From Centroberyx gerrardi (Eukaryota > Chordata > Actinopteri > Beryciformes > Berycidae): a stretch of DNA of 64,000 bases. The position numbers were made by a program, and so were the translations under genes. Each line of letters opens with the position of its first letter. Position 1 is the first letter of the stretch. Of the stretch, positions 1 to 14,000 are shown piece after piece. The stretch covers positions 9,197,621 through 9,261,620 of the forward strand of contig NC_136012.1 in the NCBI RefSeq assembly GCF_048128805.1, given 5' to 3'. A model generated the notes under the pieces. The model was not told where the DNA came from. It did no database searches and saw nothing but the letters and a program-made list of their open reading frames with translations.

Positions 1-318
1 GAATATTTGTTACATCTAGTCAAGGCACTGTGACTCTGACCCTTGCATTCCTTAATCGCAATGTTGTTATTCTACCATTGCACTATTCATTGTACAACTA
101 ACTATACAATGTAAAGTCCCTCTGGACAAGAGTATCAGCTGAAATCCTAAAGTAGCTGCAAAAGTCTCCCACCAGCACAATCCCATTTCAAACTGCCATT
201 AAAGCACACACTGTAGCACAAGCCCAACACACCACAGACCTCATATCCCACCACCCACCCACAGTCCAAACACAACCATACCCCCGACACACATACACAC
301 ATCTCCTCTCTCCCTCAC

Positions 319-1437
319 CACGTCTATGATCTGCAGCAGTGTGAGGCCCAGCTCCACCAGTATGGCCGCTGAGTCGTTGACCACGGGTCTCTCCAGCCGG
401 TTGTAGTTGGCCAGCAGCTCCTTGTACAGCCTCCTCTGGTGCTCCCCCTGCAGGGTCCCTGGGGAAGTGAGAGAGGAAGAATGGGTCAATTACCTTGAAT
501 GTAAAGGACTATCTGCACCGACAGAAAATAGTCTGGAGGTGTTTTACTGTTAACAGTTACCATATGTTTAGGAGTTGAAGGCGTTCTCTTATTCAGATGT
601 GTGTGATTTTACAACATAGTTTGTATTTTAGGCATTTAAGAGTCACATACAATAAGTGAGCAGGTAACAGGTTCTGTTTCTTGCTCAAGGACAATTTGAC
701 AGGACATACTGGCTGTAACTTCACCATTACAGTGTTTCCCATGTCTGTCATCACCTTGAATAGAATGCAAGTCCTTTGGTTTAGATAAACGCAGTCTAGA
801 AATAACAATGTTTCAGAGAAGAGCACTTTGATAAAGGAATTTTGCAAATACTGTAACTATTTTGGCTTGGGTTATCCTTTTTCTGCAAATTGTATCTTGG
901 ACCATATTCCTGTGGACAGAGGCTGAATTCCAATTCGGTAAGTAGCTTCCGCATCCTTCCTGACCTTTTACCCTTCCTTTGCTGGCAGCGGACTGTAGCC
1001 AGATTCTAATTCACCTGGTGGAGTTTCAAACACGTTGCTTTGTGCCGATTCAGTCTATTAAGATTTTTCCAAGCCGTCCTTGATTCCTACTTTCCTACAA
1101 ACTTGCCTTTGGTACCGACGATGCAAGAGAGGAAGGTCAGCTGTGGAGCTAAGAACGTTTTCAGTGGAAAGAGTTGGCTGGAAGGAGGCCTAGCGGGTTC
1201 AGAGATTCACACAATAGCTGATGTGTGTCTTTCAACAAGTATGTGTTCTGTCAAATTGTCCTTGAGCAAGACAATGAACCCTACCTGCTCACTCACTGTG
1301 AGTGGCTGAAGGCCTAAAATGTGAAAAAGTGTGATACAAGAAAAAGATCTTTCACACACGCATTCGCTCACATACAGTACAGACACAATACATAAACACA
1401 TGCACTCACATATCCACATACGTCCATGGACACAGAC

Positions 1438-1484
<47 letters not shown>

Positions 1485-4328
1485 GACTGGGCAGTGAGTT
1501 GGCATAGTCTCAGGGTCCGGGGTGATTAGGATGATGTGTTTGTTGGCTCAGCTCTCATCACCATTATTGATCTCTCTACCTCACCTTCCATATGCAAAAG
1601 CTCTTCTGTTTAGCACTATCCATCTGTCCCCAAATACAGGGAGACACACACACACACACACACACTCACACACACACACACACACACACAGAGAGAGAGC
1701 GAGAGAGAGAGTCACTCCACATTGCTAATGACCTTGGTGATAAAGAACAAGTAGCTGATCTCACTACAGTGAATTATAAATAAAAGCAATGAACTGAACT
1801 TCATGAATAAAAGACCTGATCAAAGTCAAAACTCCAGATAGTGGCTTCAAGAGAGCTAAGGAGTGGATGTGCAATGTTTGCTTGTGATGGTGTGAGAGTG
1901 ATGATGAGTGTGGTGGTGTGTGTTACTGCTGTATACTATGTGTCAGCAAAGGACTCACACATCTCAATCCATTTTCCTATACTGTATACACAAGGCATGC
2001 CAGCTAGAGGAACATCAGTACTATGCACCAGTAATATGCATATAATCACTGTCAGGTGAAAACTTTGTATCTCTAAAATGTCGACTTTTCAAGAGTTGAG
2101 AGAAACAGGCTTGTTTTTAGCTTTATAACAATTTAGTTTTTACATTATCCAGTGGGTTTGGAAAGGGTTTCGTAAGCTCAAGAGGTTAGAGAATTTTCTC
2201 AACCCATAGAGGAGAATGTAATCGCACTCTCCAAGAGCACAAGGGATACCCCATGCACTTATATATGTAACAGACACACATGTATACATCACATACACAC
2301 AGAGCAGTTATTAGCACACAAACACAATACAACAATTCACTTTTCCACATACTATACGTAAACAGTCTGTCATTCATATGCATAATGTGCTCAGTAGGCC
2401 ACCCCGCATGCTCTGACAGCTTGATGACAGCCTCACATACACCGATATACAGTAGATAACCCACTGGGACACGGGGGGAAGTGAAAGGAACAAGTGAAAC
2501 ATAGAGAGAGAGAAAGAGGGCCAAAGAAAGAGAAAGGGGAAGAGAGATGGACAGCCTTGCAGAAAGATGAGAAATGATGAGAAAGACTGACTGAGAGGGA
2601 AAGGAGAGTTGTGAAGCTGCAAAGAGAGAGGAGTGAGTCTTTGGCCCGGCACGGTGCTGATGGGCTCCATTAAGGCTGTAATGAGGAGAGTTATGGCAGG
2701 ACTGCGCCTGAGGTCAGAGACAGAGGAGCTATGAGTAGCTGCTCAGCACAGCAGAAACAGAAAGGCAGCACCTAAAGGAGCCAGCCATGCTGACCGCGAT
2801 TAATACATCAGGCTTTATCCTCTTCATCCATGCATCCGTTCAGGTTCCACATGTGGCACAGGTGTTGTGTACTAACAAGTGCTCACAGTTAGATGCATGG
2901 ATTTGTTGCAGAGACACGTTCATGCACACACACTCATACACACGGACATGTGGGTATGTATACACTTATTCAGCCTTCTCTCTTTCTGTCACTCTACCTC
3001 TCTCTCTCTTTTCTATACACATACATTCAAATACAAAAACATACTCACAGCTACAATGCTCATGGGTTCTCTGAAAGAGGACAACACAATCTCAACTAAT
3101 CAATACACAGCACCGTAAAGTAATAAATCCACCCATTTATGCACAATAAAAGTCACACACACAATTTAAACATAGCCTACTCTACAGCTGCCATCGCGCC
3201 AACCTCCCTCCTGTGTCTCTCTCCTGTTTTATTACTGTGAAATGTGAACTGAGGTCCAAACAAACTAACTAAACTAATAAAGTCAATGATGAAGAATTGA
3301 AAGCCGACTCTCTCACTCTGTAGCTCTACAGCTCGTCTCATAAAGCCGCGTTCGGGAAGAATGAAATAATCAAATAAACTACTGTGCCAACTTCAATTCA
3401 CAAACAAACCTCCGTCTGCAGCATACACCAGGGATGGAGGGAAGGGATCCATGCATTTTTTTAATCATCTCACTAATGAAGCTGATATGAGAAAGCTGGC
3501 AAGAAGGCATCATTTTCTGACACAGCGAGAGGCCTCATCAAACAAACTCCAGCAGAGGGAGGGAAGGAGAGAGGGAGGCAGAGAGGGAGAGGAGGAAAAT
3601 GTTGTCGTTTGTTCAGCACCCTCTCTGTTTATCTCCCTATCCTCCAACCTTGTCCTTTTATTTATTTAGTGTGATGGAAAACCCTCTCGAGAGGTGTTCC
3701 TCAGCGCAGGGAGGAAAGGAGGAACAACTATCAAATGAAGACAGTGAAGAGCCTCATTTATTTTTATGTTGTCTTTTTATCAAACATACCGTATCTTTTG
3801 TTTCAGTTGGATATAGGCCCATAACAGCAGAGTCGTAATTGCTGCTCTCTTCTTTAAGTACAGAAGTGTTTGTGATGATCAAAACTTAACTTAGATGGTT
3901 GCATAGAAAACATGGGATCAGGTAAATTCAAGTAATAATCCACAACATTTCATATAAATAAATGTCCATTTTGCTATCACCAATTGTTACAACACAATAG
4001 TGATTCACCCTATAGTCAGTTCATGAAAGATTTTACATTTGCTGTTCTGAACACCCGCTGTCTGGTAGCTTTTTCCTGGAAAAATACTAAGCATGAGCAG
4101 TGAAACCCACCATGGCTGAACAGCCTGAACAGACAAAGAAAAGAGCGGAACATATATATGTAAACAAATAAACAAAAATAAAAAATCTGAAGGATTAACA
4201 CTTTAATTGCATTTTAATGATGCATTTAAACTTTGAGCCAGTGACCTTTTTGACACCAAACTAAACAACTACATCTTCATTCTTCCTTAGATGTCACTTT
4301 TCTGTGATTGGTTTGACCTTTTTGTCTG

Positions 4329-4380
<52 letters not shown>

Positions 4381-6870
4381 TGGTCCAACCTTTACTGGTC
4401 TTAACCCCCAATCTCTTCTAAAGAGAATTGAGGGAATGGTGTGTGTGTGTGTGTATGTGTCCATCTTTCTGTGAGTGTGTGTGCCAAACTCAGACATGCT
4501 AATGATAAGCAATAGTGGATCAATAATCCATCATTGTAACACCATGTGGGGCCATTACAGGAAATGTCATGGGTCACCGCTGAGCCTTGCTCAGGTCAAT
4601 GAGAAGGTCGCTGGTTAGTGGAATTGCCTCATTCATTATGAGTCATTAGTAAGTCAGATAGTGAACATGTCCATTATGTACGAACATTTCAGTATATCGA
4701 GGTCAAACCTTTTACAAACATTATCACAGCAGGCATGTCTGCTGTCCAAGCATCAGGATCAGGAAGCAACACAGCCTTGTGTTTAGAGCAGAAAGCTCAG
4801 AGTCGAAATGTTGCTGAATCCCCAGCCTGGCAAGGTCGTCTGGGAGGGACATTGCTAATGTTACTGATCCCTCCATAAAGGCTGCCAGTGTGCCCTTGGG
4901 CAAGACTCTTAGCCCCCAAACTGCAGTGGAGCTGCTCATTGCTCAGCAGCACATATGAATGTGTGTAAGTGTGTAACTGTGGAGCAAGGAGTTGCTGAAG
5001 AAATGCACAGTGTTCAGTCAATCTATCCTGGTTAAGGAGGGTTTAGAGTGACTGTTACTAAAAAAGACAGCTTTAAAAGATGTTTTGAAATCTATTTGCA
5101 TCAATACATAGGCTCCCCAAAATCTCAAACCTTCCTCTTGACCTTATGTTGAAAGCAAAAGAATAAAAAAATTGCGACCCAGTGGATTACAAATATCACA
5201 AAAGAATAAAAGAGGATGGATTAAGGTTGGAGTGTGCATAAAGAGGACAGATGACCTTCCTGATGTTGGGAAGCTCAGCATTTATCGTCCCTCAAAACAC
5301 GATAGATGGACAGGTAGATAGCGATAGACAGACAGAGGCAGATTAAGCGGGAGAAAGGGAGGGACATGGAGGGAGGGTGAGAGGGCGATAAACGATTAAC
5401 TCCTTATCGGTCCTTAATTCATCCGGACACGTTTTACAGTCCCCCCCGTAAAAGCTCTCTCTCTCTCTGCACTTAGTGTGTGAATCATCTGCAAAACCAC
5501 ACAGCAAGGTTACAACATGCCACAGGGATCACACACACATCTAGTAAATTTTATGAGAAAGAATTTGCTGTTGCCTGTGGGTCCCACAGAAACAAATGCG
5601 TTTTTGTGCATTGTGTGTGTGTATGTGTGTGTTGCATATGTGCAAGCGTGCATACACTTATGTGCGCATGTTAGTAATGTGCAGTATACTGTCATCTCAG
5701 TGAGTGTGGCACTGTGAGCTTCTCCCTGAGCTCCGGACTCCCACATATTGCATCAGTTCTAAATTAACACGCAGAGCCAGACTCCTTCTGGGCACCTTAG
5801 GGACCCCTTAGGCATCAGCACCCTAGGGGATCCCCGCTTCAGATAGACTGCACCCCCCCCAAATATTAATACATTTCACAGATTCACAAGGCTTTCCTTA
5901 GAGACCAAGCCAATTTTCTCTGCGAACGTGTTGCCTCCACATCGACATTCATTAGAGCAATATTGGACACGCAAGCTATCTGGCCTGTTATTGTGAGAGA
6001 GAACTGAGTGGAATGAGAAACGTGGGGAGGCAAAAAATGGGCTTGAATATCTTTATGCACGATGCTTTATGCACTGTGTCTCCCAGGCTTCCTCCCAGTG
6101 TATGCTGGGACAGGCTCCAGCCCCCCCCCCATGTAAGATTTTATATTAAGGTAATAAATATTGAAGTGTGGGTGTGGCTGGATTGTGAACGGACCACTAT
6201 TTTATATAGGAATAGTGGGAATACTCGTGTCCCAAGTTTATGACATGAGGACAGGAGGATATTTTGAGAAATTGTCTACAACGTCCGTCCATCTGCAGCA
6301 GTCACCGTGGCGACAGGATGGGACAGCAGCAGGCGTGAATCTGTTAGAATGCACCTGTCTCCAAGAGAAAGGCTAATCAAGAGTTTTGCTTGGCATCAGC
6401 TAAAAGCGAGCATTCCCACAGTGATGATTCAGTATTACCTGTTCTATTATAATGCCTTTTCTAATTGATGAGACTTTGATCATGGTAGGTTAAGGCTCTG
6501 TTATATTCGAGTAAAGATAGAAGCTAGCTGCTACTCCTTCAGTTGTGCTGGCTCCCTCTTTTCTGAGTAAATAAATAGTGATCTGCCGTGGAAAAAGGTC
6601 CCAGATAATTGTATTCATATTCAATTACGCAAATTGATTTGGGGGGAGGGGGGGGAGTCCTTGACAATCAATGATATTAGTCTGTGAATTTCAATTTTAC
6701 ACCCAGAAAAGGATTAAAGGGTAGAGAAATGAATGAATTAATGAATGAATGATGCTTTAGGATAGCAGAGTAGGGATGACCAGTGGTGAGCAGCAAGAGA
6801 GGAATTATGGGTAGATGGATGGATGGATGGATGGGGTGATTGACAGACTGATAGGGGAGAGTTAAATGAC

Positions 6871-6909
<39 letters not shown>

Positions 6910-7665
6910 CACTGTGGGATGGCGGGGATTCAAAGCAGCACTTAAATGTCATATGCAAATGTCAATGACAGTATGAGGGAGAGTCATAAGCACTTTTCCA
7001 TTCTTCCTCCCTCTCGCTCTCTCTCTCTCTCTAACTCTCTCTCTAACTCTATCTCTCATCTCACTCCCTTTAGATAATCCATCATTGTTCCCTCTCTCTT
7101 GAAAGGTACACTAACTTTTGCAACATCTCTTCATTTTTACTCTACCTTCTTCGTTCCTCTCTGTTTTGTATGTGCCTCTCTCTCTCTCTCTTTCTCCCTC
7201 TGTCTTTATCCCTTTACAAGACTTTCCAAATCTTGCCTTATCCCCTCTTTTGATCTCTCTCAGTCTCTATTTCTATATCTCGCTAACTCTCTCTCTCTCT
7301 CTCTCTCTGTCAGTCCTGAAGTTGTTTGTTTTTTGGCTGTTGTCAACCTATTTGTTCTTATTGGCAATGACAGAGAGTATTTGGGAGCGGATCCGATTGT
7401 GAGGAAATAGAAAAAAACATGATCAGTACTAGTCTATTGCCAATCTGTCGCCATTTACTAATGATTGGTGCCATTTTAATAGAACAATGAAAGAAGAAGA
7501 CAACATAGGGGCCAGATAGACAGAGTGAATGGTCTTAGACCTTGTGAGCTGATACCCTCTTTAGCTGTGGAGCCAGAAAAGTGGGTCTCTGGTTGGGGTG
7601 ACATCTGAAAATAGGTGACACTCACACACAAACACACACAGAAGCATCTTGCTTATACTTTCTCC

Positions 7666-7699
<34 letters not shown>

Positions 7700-7860
7700 G
7701 CATTAGCAGATACTGAGAAACGCTCCCTCCCCTCTCCTCTGTGATTCTGTCCCATCTGAATGTTTTTACTGGGTCAGTGCGTTCAGATGTGGCTTCCAAA
7801 CACACTCCTCAGACACAGGCTATGCAAAGACAGACGGCCAGGAGGGAACCTACTGCTGTA

Positions 7861-7899
<39 letters not shown>

Positions 7900-8021
7900 C
7901 CAGACATATACAGAAGGGTTATTTTAGGCAGAGCACTAGATGACCACCTCTTACATCAGGGTGCTTTAGTGCCCCTGATGAGCCCAGCTAAGCCCATCCT
8001 CACTGAGCCGCTGTCCAGCCT

Positions 8022-8067
<46 letters not shown>

Positions 8068-10982
8068 TGCCACAGCTAGTAAGATGACAACATATACAGG
8101 GGTGATCATGGTCTCTTTCTGCCGAGGTAATCTACTTATGTAGATTAGGCAATCTACTATGTAAGATTTAAGGACTAAGGATTGTAGTGTTATGATGATT
8201 TTGGAAACCCAGAGGTGATGTAGCCAAAACTCTAACACAGATACAAGAATTGGTATACTGTTATAAACATCGCTGTTACATACAGCCATACAGTTTCCCT
8301 ATATACAAACTTTGCATAAAAGGTACAGTTAAAGATGCTACGATGCGACTTTTGAGATCTTAGTATATTTACCTTTAGTAAACAAGACCATCGCAGAGAA
8401 GATTGTGTGTATCTATTGCATCAGGGCAAAAGTGCAGCTGGCTTTGATCACTGTGGTTCACACCAGTGATTGAGGACAGACGATCTCACCTGGCAGACAG
8501 ACCCTGTGGAGGGCCCCAGCATGGGCCTCTCAGTGGGGTTCTCACTAACCCCCTGGGGCTCTCCCAAATGTAACTTAACCACCTATGGACAAACAGCGAG
8601 GGTGCTGACTCAGTCAGCATAAAGCGCTGTGGCGAAATGATGATCAAGTGGATAAGAATAGAAGCCAAAGGCATGGAGAGAGGACACAGAAGTACATTAT
8701 GTCAGGGTACAAACAGCACATAACACCACAGTATGGCACGATGGTTAGGAGAATGCTTCGGGGGAAAGGAGGGAGAGACCTCATTATGCACAGTGGGCCA
8801 AATTATTCCACATCAAATGTATGGAACCAAATGTGCTGTGAACTACAGTATGTGAATTCTACAGCAAGAAAGCAGAAAAAAAAATTCTGTGGCACTCAGC
8901 TCAACTTAACTCAGCTCAGCTTAATTCAATTCAATTCAATTCAATTAACTTCAATTCAACCTTCATTTAACATGGCCACCCTGAAATCAAGCTCTTACTT
9001 TCAGGTCTTACCTTAAAAAATACATAAACAACAACAAAATAAAACTAAAACTTAAAATCAAACATGACAGAGAAACATTAGATCTCAATCCACTGATTAC
9101 TCACAGTCATCTAATTTCATACGGTGGCAAGCACAATCATACCAAAAGCCAAAAACCGATGCTACACCGCTACCACATATAACTAAATTACATCATGCCG
9201 GCAGAGCGGAGCGTTCAACCATGGAACAAGTTCAAATGTTGCTCAGAGTGACTCTGGACGGCCTGGCAGTCTATGCTCCAGACTGGAACACAACGGGACT
9301 CTGATCCCACAACCTCCTGGGACCACGGGACCAGAGTTATGAACCTGGAAGGGGAAGAGTACTGAACAAAGGCGGCGCTGACAGACCGCCGCTCCCTGAG
9401 GGCCTGGACGCTTGACACCATGACAAATGCTACAAAATCCACAGCCATGCAAACATTGTGTCAGTGTGTGTATGTGTGAGTGTGTCTGTGTGTGTATGTG
9501 TGACTGAGAGGGAGAAAGAGAAAGAAAGAGAAAGAAAGTTATAGACAGTGAGAGATTGAGAATCACACCGGGAGCAACACACACACAGACAAAACTGCAC
9601 AGGATCACACTGACACCACAGAAACAAACACACACATACTGTACACAACACACACTCCAATGGCAGCGATGTGGAAGGACTGATATAACTAATAGAGGCC
9701 ATCTATCTGTCGTTTTTTTTAGAGATTATGTCCAAGACCTTCACGGCTGTCCTTTTAACTGTCTGTAAGAAAAGCACCCCAAGGTAAGGAAATAATGGAC
9801 CCCAGACACTATAACATCACACGTCTGATGGGCTGCGACAAAATGTGTCTCTGTGTGTGTGTGTTTACATGCAAATATTCTTGTATTTATATCCCTGTGA
9901 AGAACAAATGTCCTCCAAATGATAGAAAGCAGAGGAAGATACTTTTGTTGGCTCCCATTTTGTTGTGTAGGTAAAACTAACCAAGTGTGAATTGATTTAA
10001 ACTAAGGTCACAACTACTTCGGCAATGGTCTAGTGCCTCATTATTTCACTATCAATCACTTGGCAGGGGAATGAGTCAGTCAGGGGAGGTCAGCAGTGAA
10101 GCATCCAGATGTTCAGCAGCTTCAGCCCTGCGTCTCAACCCGGGCGGCTATAGCCTATTACCTAGCCTGCTTTACTGTAAAACAGACAGACAGAGACGGA
10201 GAGATGAAGATGAGAGACGATAAGGGGAGGCACAAAACGAGGGAGGGAGAGTGTGAAGGAAAGGTGAGAAGAGGAGGAAGAGAGAATCTGAGTGGGAAGG
10301 AGGTGAAAATAAGGTGAAGGTGGGGGAAAGGACAGGGGAAAGCCTGGTAAAGTCTTTCTTACACAGAATTTGAATGTGGTTTACTTTTAATTAAGTTTCA
10401 TTTTGATGCAAGTGTAAGAATAGATAGTGGTACTGACTTTGATTATGTACAGTGCATGCAGTGATATTTAGTCAAGGCAGAGTTGGAAAGTAAGGCAAAT
10501 AAAACATATTTGCATATGGCAAATGCCATATGCCAAGATAGAAATGGGACTAGCAATAGCGTTGGTTTTATTTTCTTATAGTGTGTTAAATTAAGTGTAC
10601 TTCTAGTCAGTCACATTAAGTTTGACCCACATGCATGTTCACTCTTAGACTAATACAAGACCACATTAATACAATACGCCAAAAATGTTGGACATCATGT
10701 CCCTAAACATTTAATTTCCTGCTGGCCTCTTCTTTAAATTGTTCATTTATAGTTTGAGGGTCATTTTTCCGGCTTTTTGTTTTTTTTATGTTGGTTGTTA
10801 AATTGGTCTTAAATCCAATTCCAGGTGGCATCATAAAGATCTTAGAAAGGTCTTAAATGTGTCTTTCTGAAACCTGCAGATACCCTGGAAGAGACAAAAA
10901 GACAGGAGAATGGCAGCATGTCAATGACAAGAAGATAAAGGAGAAAGTGTAGGTTATATGAGGAGAAAAACAGGCCTCAGTG

Positions 10983-11020
<38 letters not shown>

Positions 11021-14000
11021 GAGAGGGATAGAGGGAGAGAGAGGGATAGAGAGAGAGAGAGGGAGGGAGGGAGAGAGAGAGAGAGAGAGAGAGAGAATAC
11101 AGGGATGAAACAATGCTGAAAGAAACAATAAATTTTACATGAGCGATTTCAGCAGCAGTGGCTAGTATAGTTGACTAGTTATGTTTGTCACTTCTTTGTG
11201 TAACTGTGTGTGTTTGTGTAAGTGAATGCATTTCCACGTGTGTGCGTCCACGTACTCATTACCATCTTGTGTGTGTGTGTGTACGCGCACCAACAATGAT
11301 GCTTAACGCAACTGACGAGCCGTGGGCTTAGCCATGAACGCACCATTTCCAGCATCATGTGACTGAGTGGCTACAGCGGCGGGCGAGCGGGGATCAGGGT
11401 GTATGGTGCTGTGTGTTAATGGAGTTTTGGATGGACGGACTCATATAGGAGAGCTTTATAATCTATGGCCGAGGGCTCAGAGCCCTAAAACCACTGGAGG
11501 TTTAATCCTAATCCAGTGGCTAAGACCTCTGGCATGTTATGGTGTTGAGTACATGGCTACCACATCCATGCTTCTCTACCATGCTGAACATAAACTGTGC
11601 CAGGACTATATGGACTATGAGTGTCTTTATAGCACTATAAGTGTTTGCAGAGAACGATTCAAAATCCAGTGGGTTTGGGCCTGCGTCTAGTGGGTCCAGT
11701 CATAACAAGAGTAGTGTGTTTTAATGAGTCTGGGTCACAAGGTTAGGAATGAATTTCTCATTTGTATACCAGGAAGAAAAAGTTTGAGGGCTGTTATATC
11801 TGTTATGTAGCATAGGAGGCCTATATACACAGTTCCCCATTTTCCACTTGGGCAACGCACCTTGTCTCCTGTCTCAGTATTGTCTTGGATGAACAGCGGC
11901 CACCTAAACACGCGATTTATATTCCGAATGAGGCATAAAAAGTTAAATTTACATAAACTCCGTGATTAAAGACCATAGAGTCTGGGAAAGCGGAAAGTGT
12001 TGCTGACCATGGGAAAAATAAGAGACAGCGAGACTGAAAAATAGACAGAATGAGAGAGAGAGAGAGGCAGACTGAGAGAGAGGGAGATGAGGTGTTGCAT
12101 TGAAATCAGGCAAATATCTAATGCATCAATGCCAGGCGGGTTCACTCTTATCTATCACTCCTCCGATCCACTGAGTGAGGGTCAGGAAAACAATTTAATT
12201 GCAGGGGTATCTGTATTGATCCACAGGCTTAATAGAGCTCTCTTTTTTTTGGCGGGTACACCTGAACATGTGTCACTTGAATTGTTTTTTGTAATAACCA
12301 AACAAATGCCCATCGCCTGAGGAGAAAACGCACTCAGCCAACATATAGCAGATGTTAAGGACTTTTGAAAAGACTTATTATGTAAAGTCTAACTTAGCTG
12401 TGTATCGTCTCTCTACACATTATGGCTAGTTCTGTGGAGTTGTCAGAAAATGATGTTTCTATTTCAAGGAACCCAAACTGTCCCATCTCTCAGCTTCCCT
12501 CTATTGTCTTGTGTTTCCCCTGGCAGACTATAGCTGCTTATCAATGGCACAGTGAATGTGTGCAGAGGCCTCTAAGCAGCTAGCTGATTCTTTAAGCCCC
12601 GTGCCCAAAGCCTCACGAAGCCTATTCTCCTTCCAACAGTCAAACGTGACACGCCACAACCCCAAATAATAAAACGGTTTACTCTGCCCACTGAAAGGTC
12701 TCAGGAGGCAGGATTTGATGCATTCATTTCCAAATGATATAGATCCGTTGTGGCAAAAAAATATCCCCCAGTATTCATGGTTAAATATCTCTGAAATGGT
12801 GTCTGGGTGAATGCTATTTTTTTGTCAGCCAAGGGTTAAAGTCCCCTACTATCTAAAATAAACCTGCATTTAAAAGGTTCTATAATTTGTTTTTATTTTG
12901 TGCTATCAGCCATTGATTAAAAATAGGTGTCACTCAAATGGTGGGCATCCCATTTTGGAGCAACACTCTTAATTTGTCGCTGTTTGAAGGTATCTACATT
13001 TCATTTATCGATTACGATGGACTGTTTATTGATTATGTTGGACTACTTAGTGATTATGAATTATTAGTTTTTGCACATGCTAGGCAGAGCTGTGAAATAC
13101 ATTTTTGAAAAGTGAACATCATTGCAAAAAATGCTCATCTTAACAAGTCATCGTCTTAAAATCATTTTTTTCTTAAAACCCGTGGAAGATTCTGTTATTC
13201 GGGTGAGATAATTCCAGTTGTTTCCAAAGCAGTTTCATTTGTTTCAGGTATTTTCTAAAAAACAAGGGTCAACATCTTGAAACAAGCAGAATAAGGCAGA
13301 TCACTCCACTTATGTTAAGAAAATGACACTTCAAGATTCAAAACTGATTCAAGACAAATCTTGAAACAAGTTGATTTGCATTGGACACAAACGATTAAAC
13401 TTTCTCACCCAGCTGTCAGATGTTTTCAATTGTTTAAGAGAAAAATAAGATCTTAAGAATCAATACTAAACTGTTTTTTTTTTAGATGTGTAAGCGACAT
13501 CACGTCTTAACCTTGACTGTGGACAGGAGACAAACAGCGTCACTGGTGTCACACCAGAAGCCAGAAGTCTCTTGTAACGGATTAGCATGCGAACACTGCC
13601 ACTTCATCTCTCCCTCTCCCCTTGTCTCAGTCACTCCGGCCTTTCCTTCCCTCACTCACATCCTCCTTCCCTCCTTCCCTGCCAGATGATGGCCACTGAT
13701 CTGAGTGGTGTGGAGAGGTGAGGACATGGAGAGGTGGCAGGTCCCATGTTCGCACGCAGTGGACACACACACACACACACAACCAATTGGGTGAAAAAGA
13801 CATGATATAGTTTATGTATGATTTGCACGTTGCAGAATCGTATACACATTGAGTCTTGAAAGCAAGGGAAATGAAACATCCTTCCTCTGTCTCTCTCTCT
13901 TTCTCTCTCTCTCTCTCACACACACACACACTCAGCCTACATACGCACGCGCACACACACGCACAGTAGAAGGTTTGAACCCTATCCTCAGCAAAGCCGC

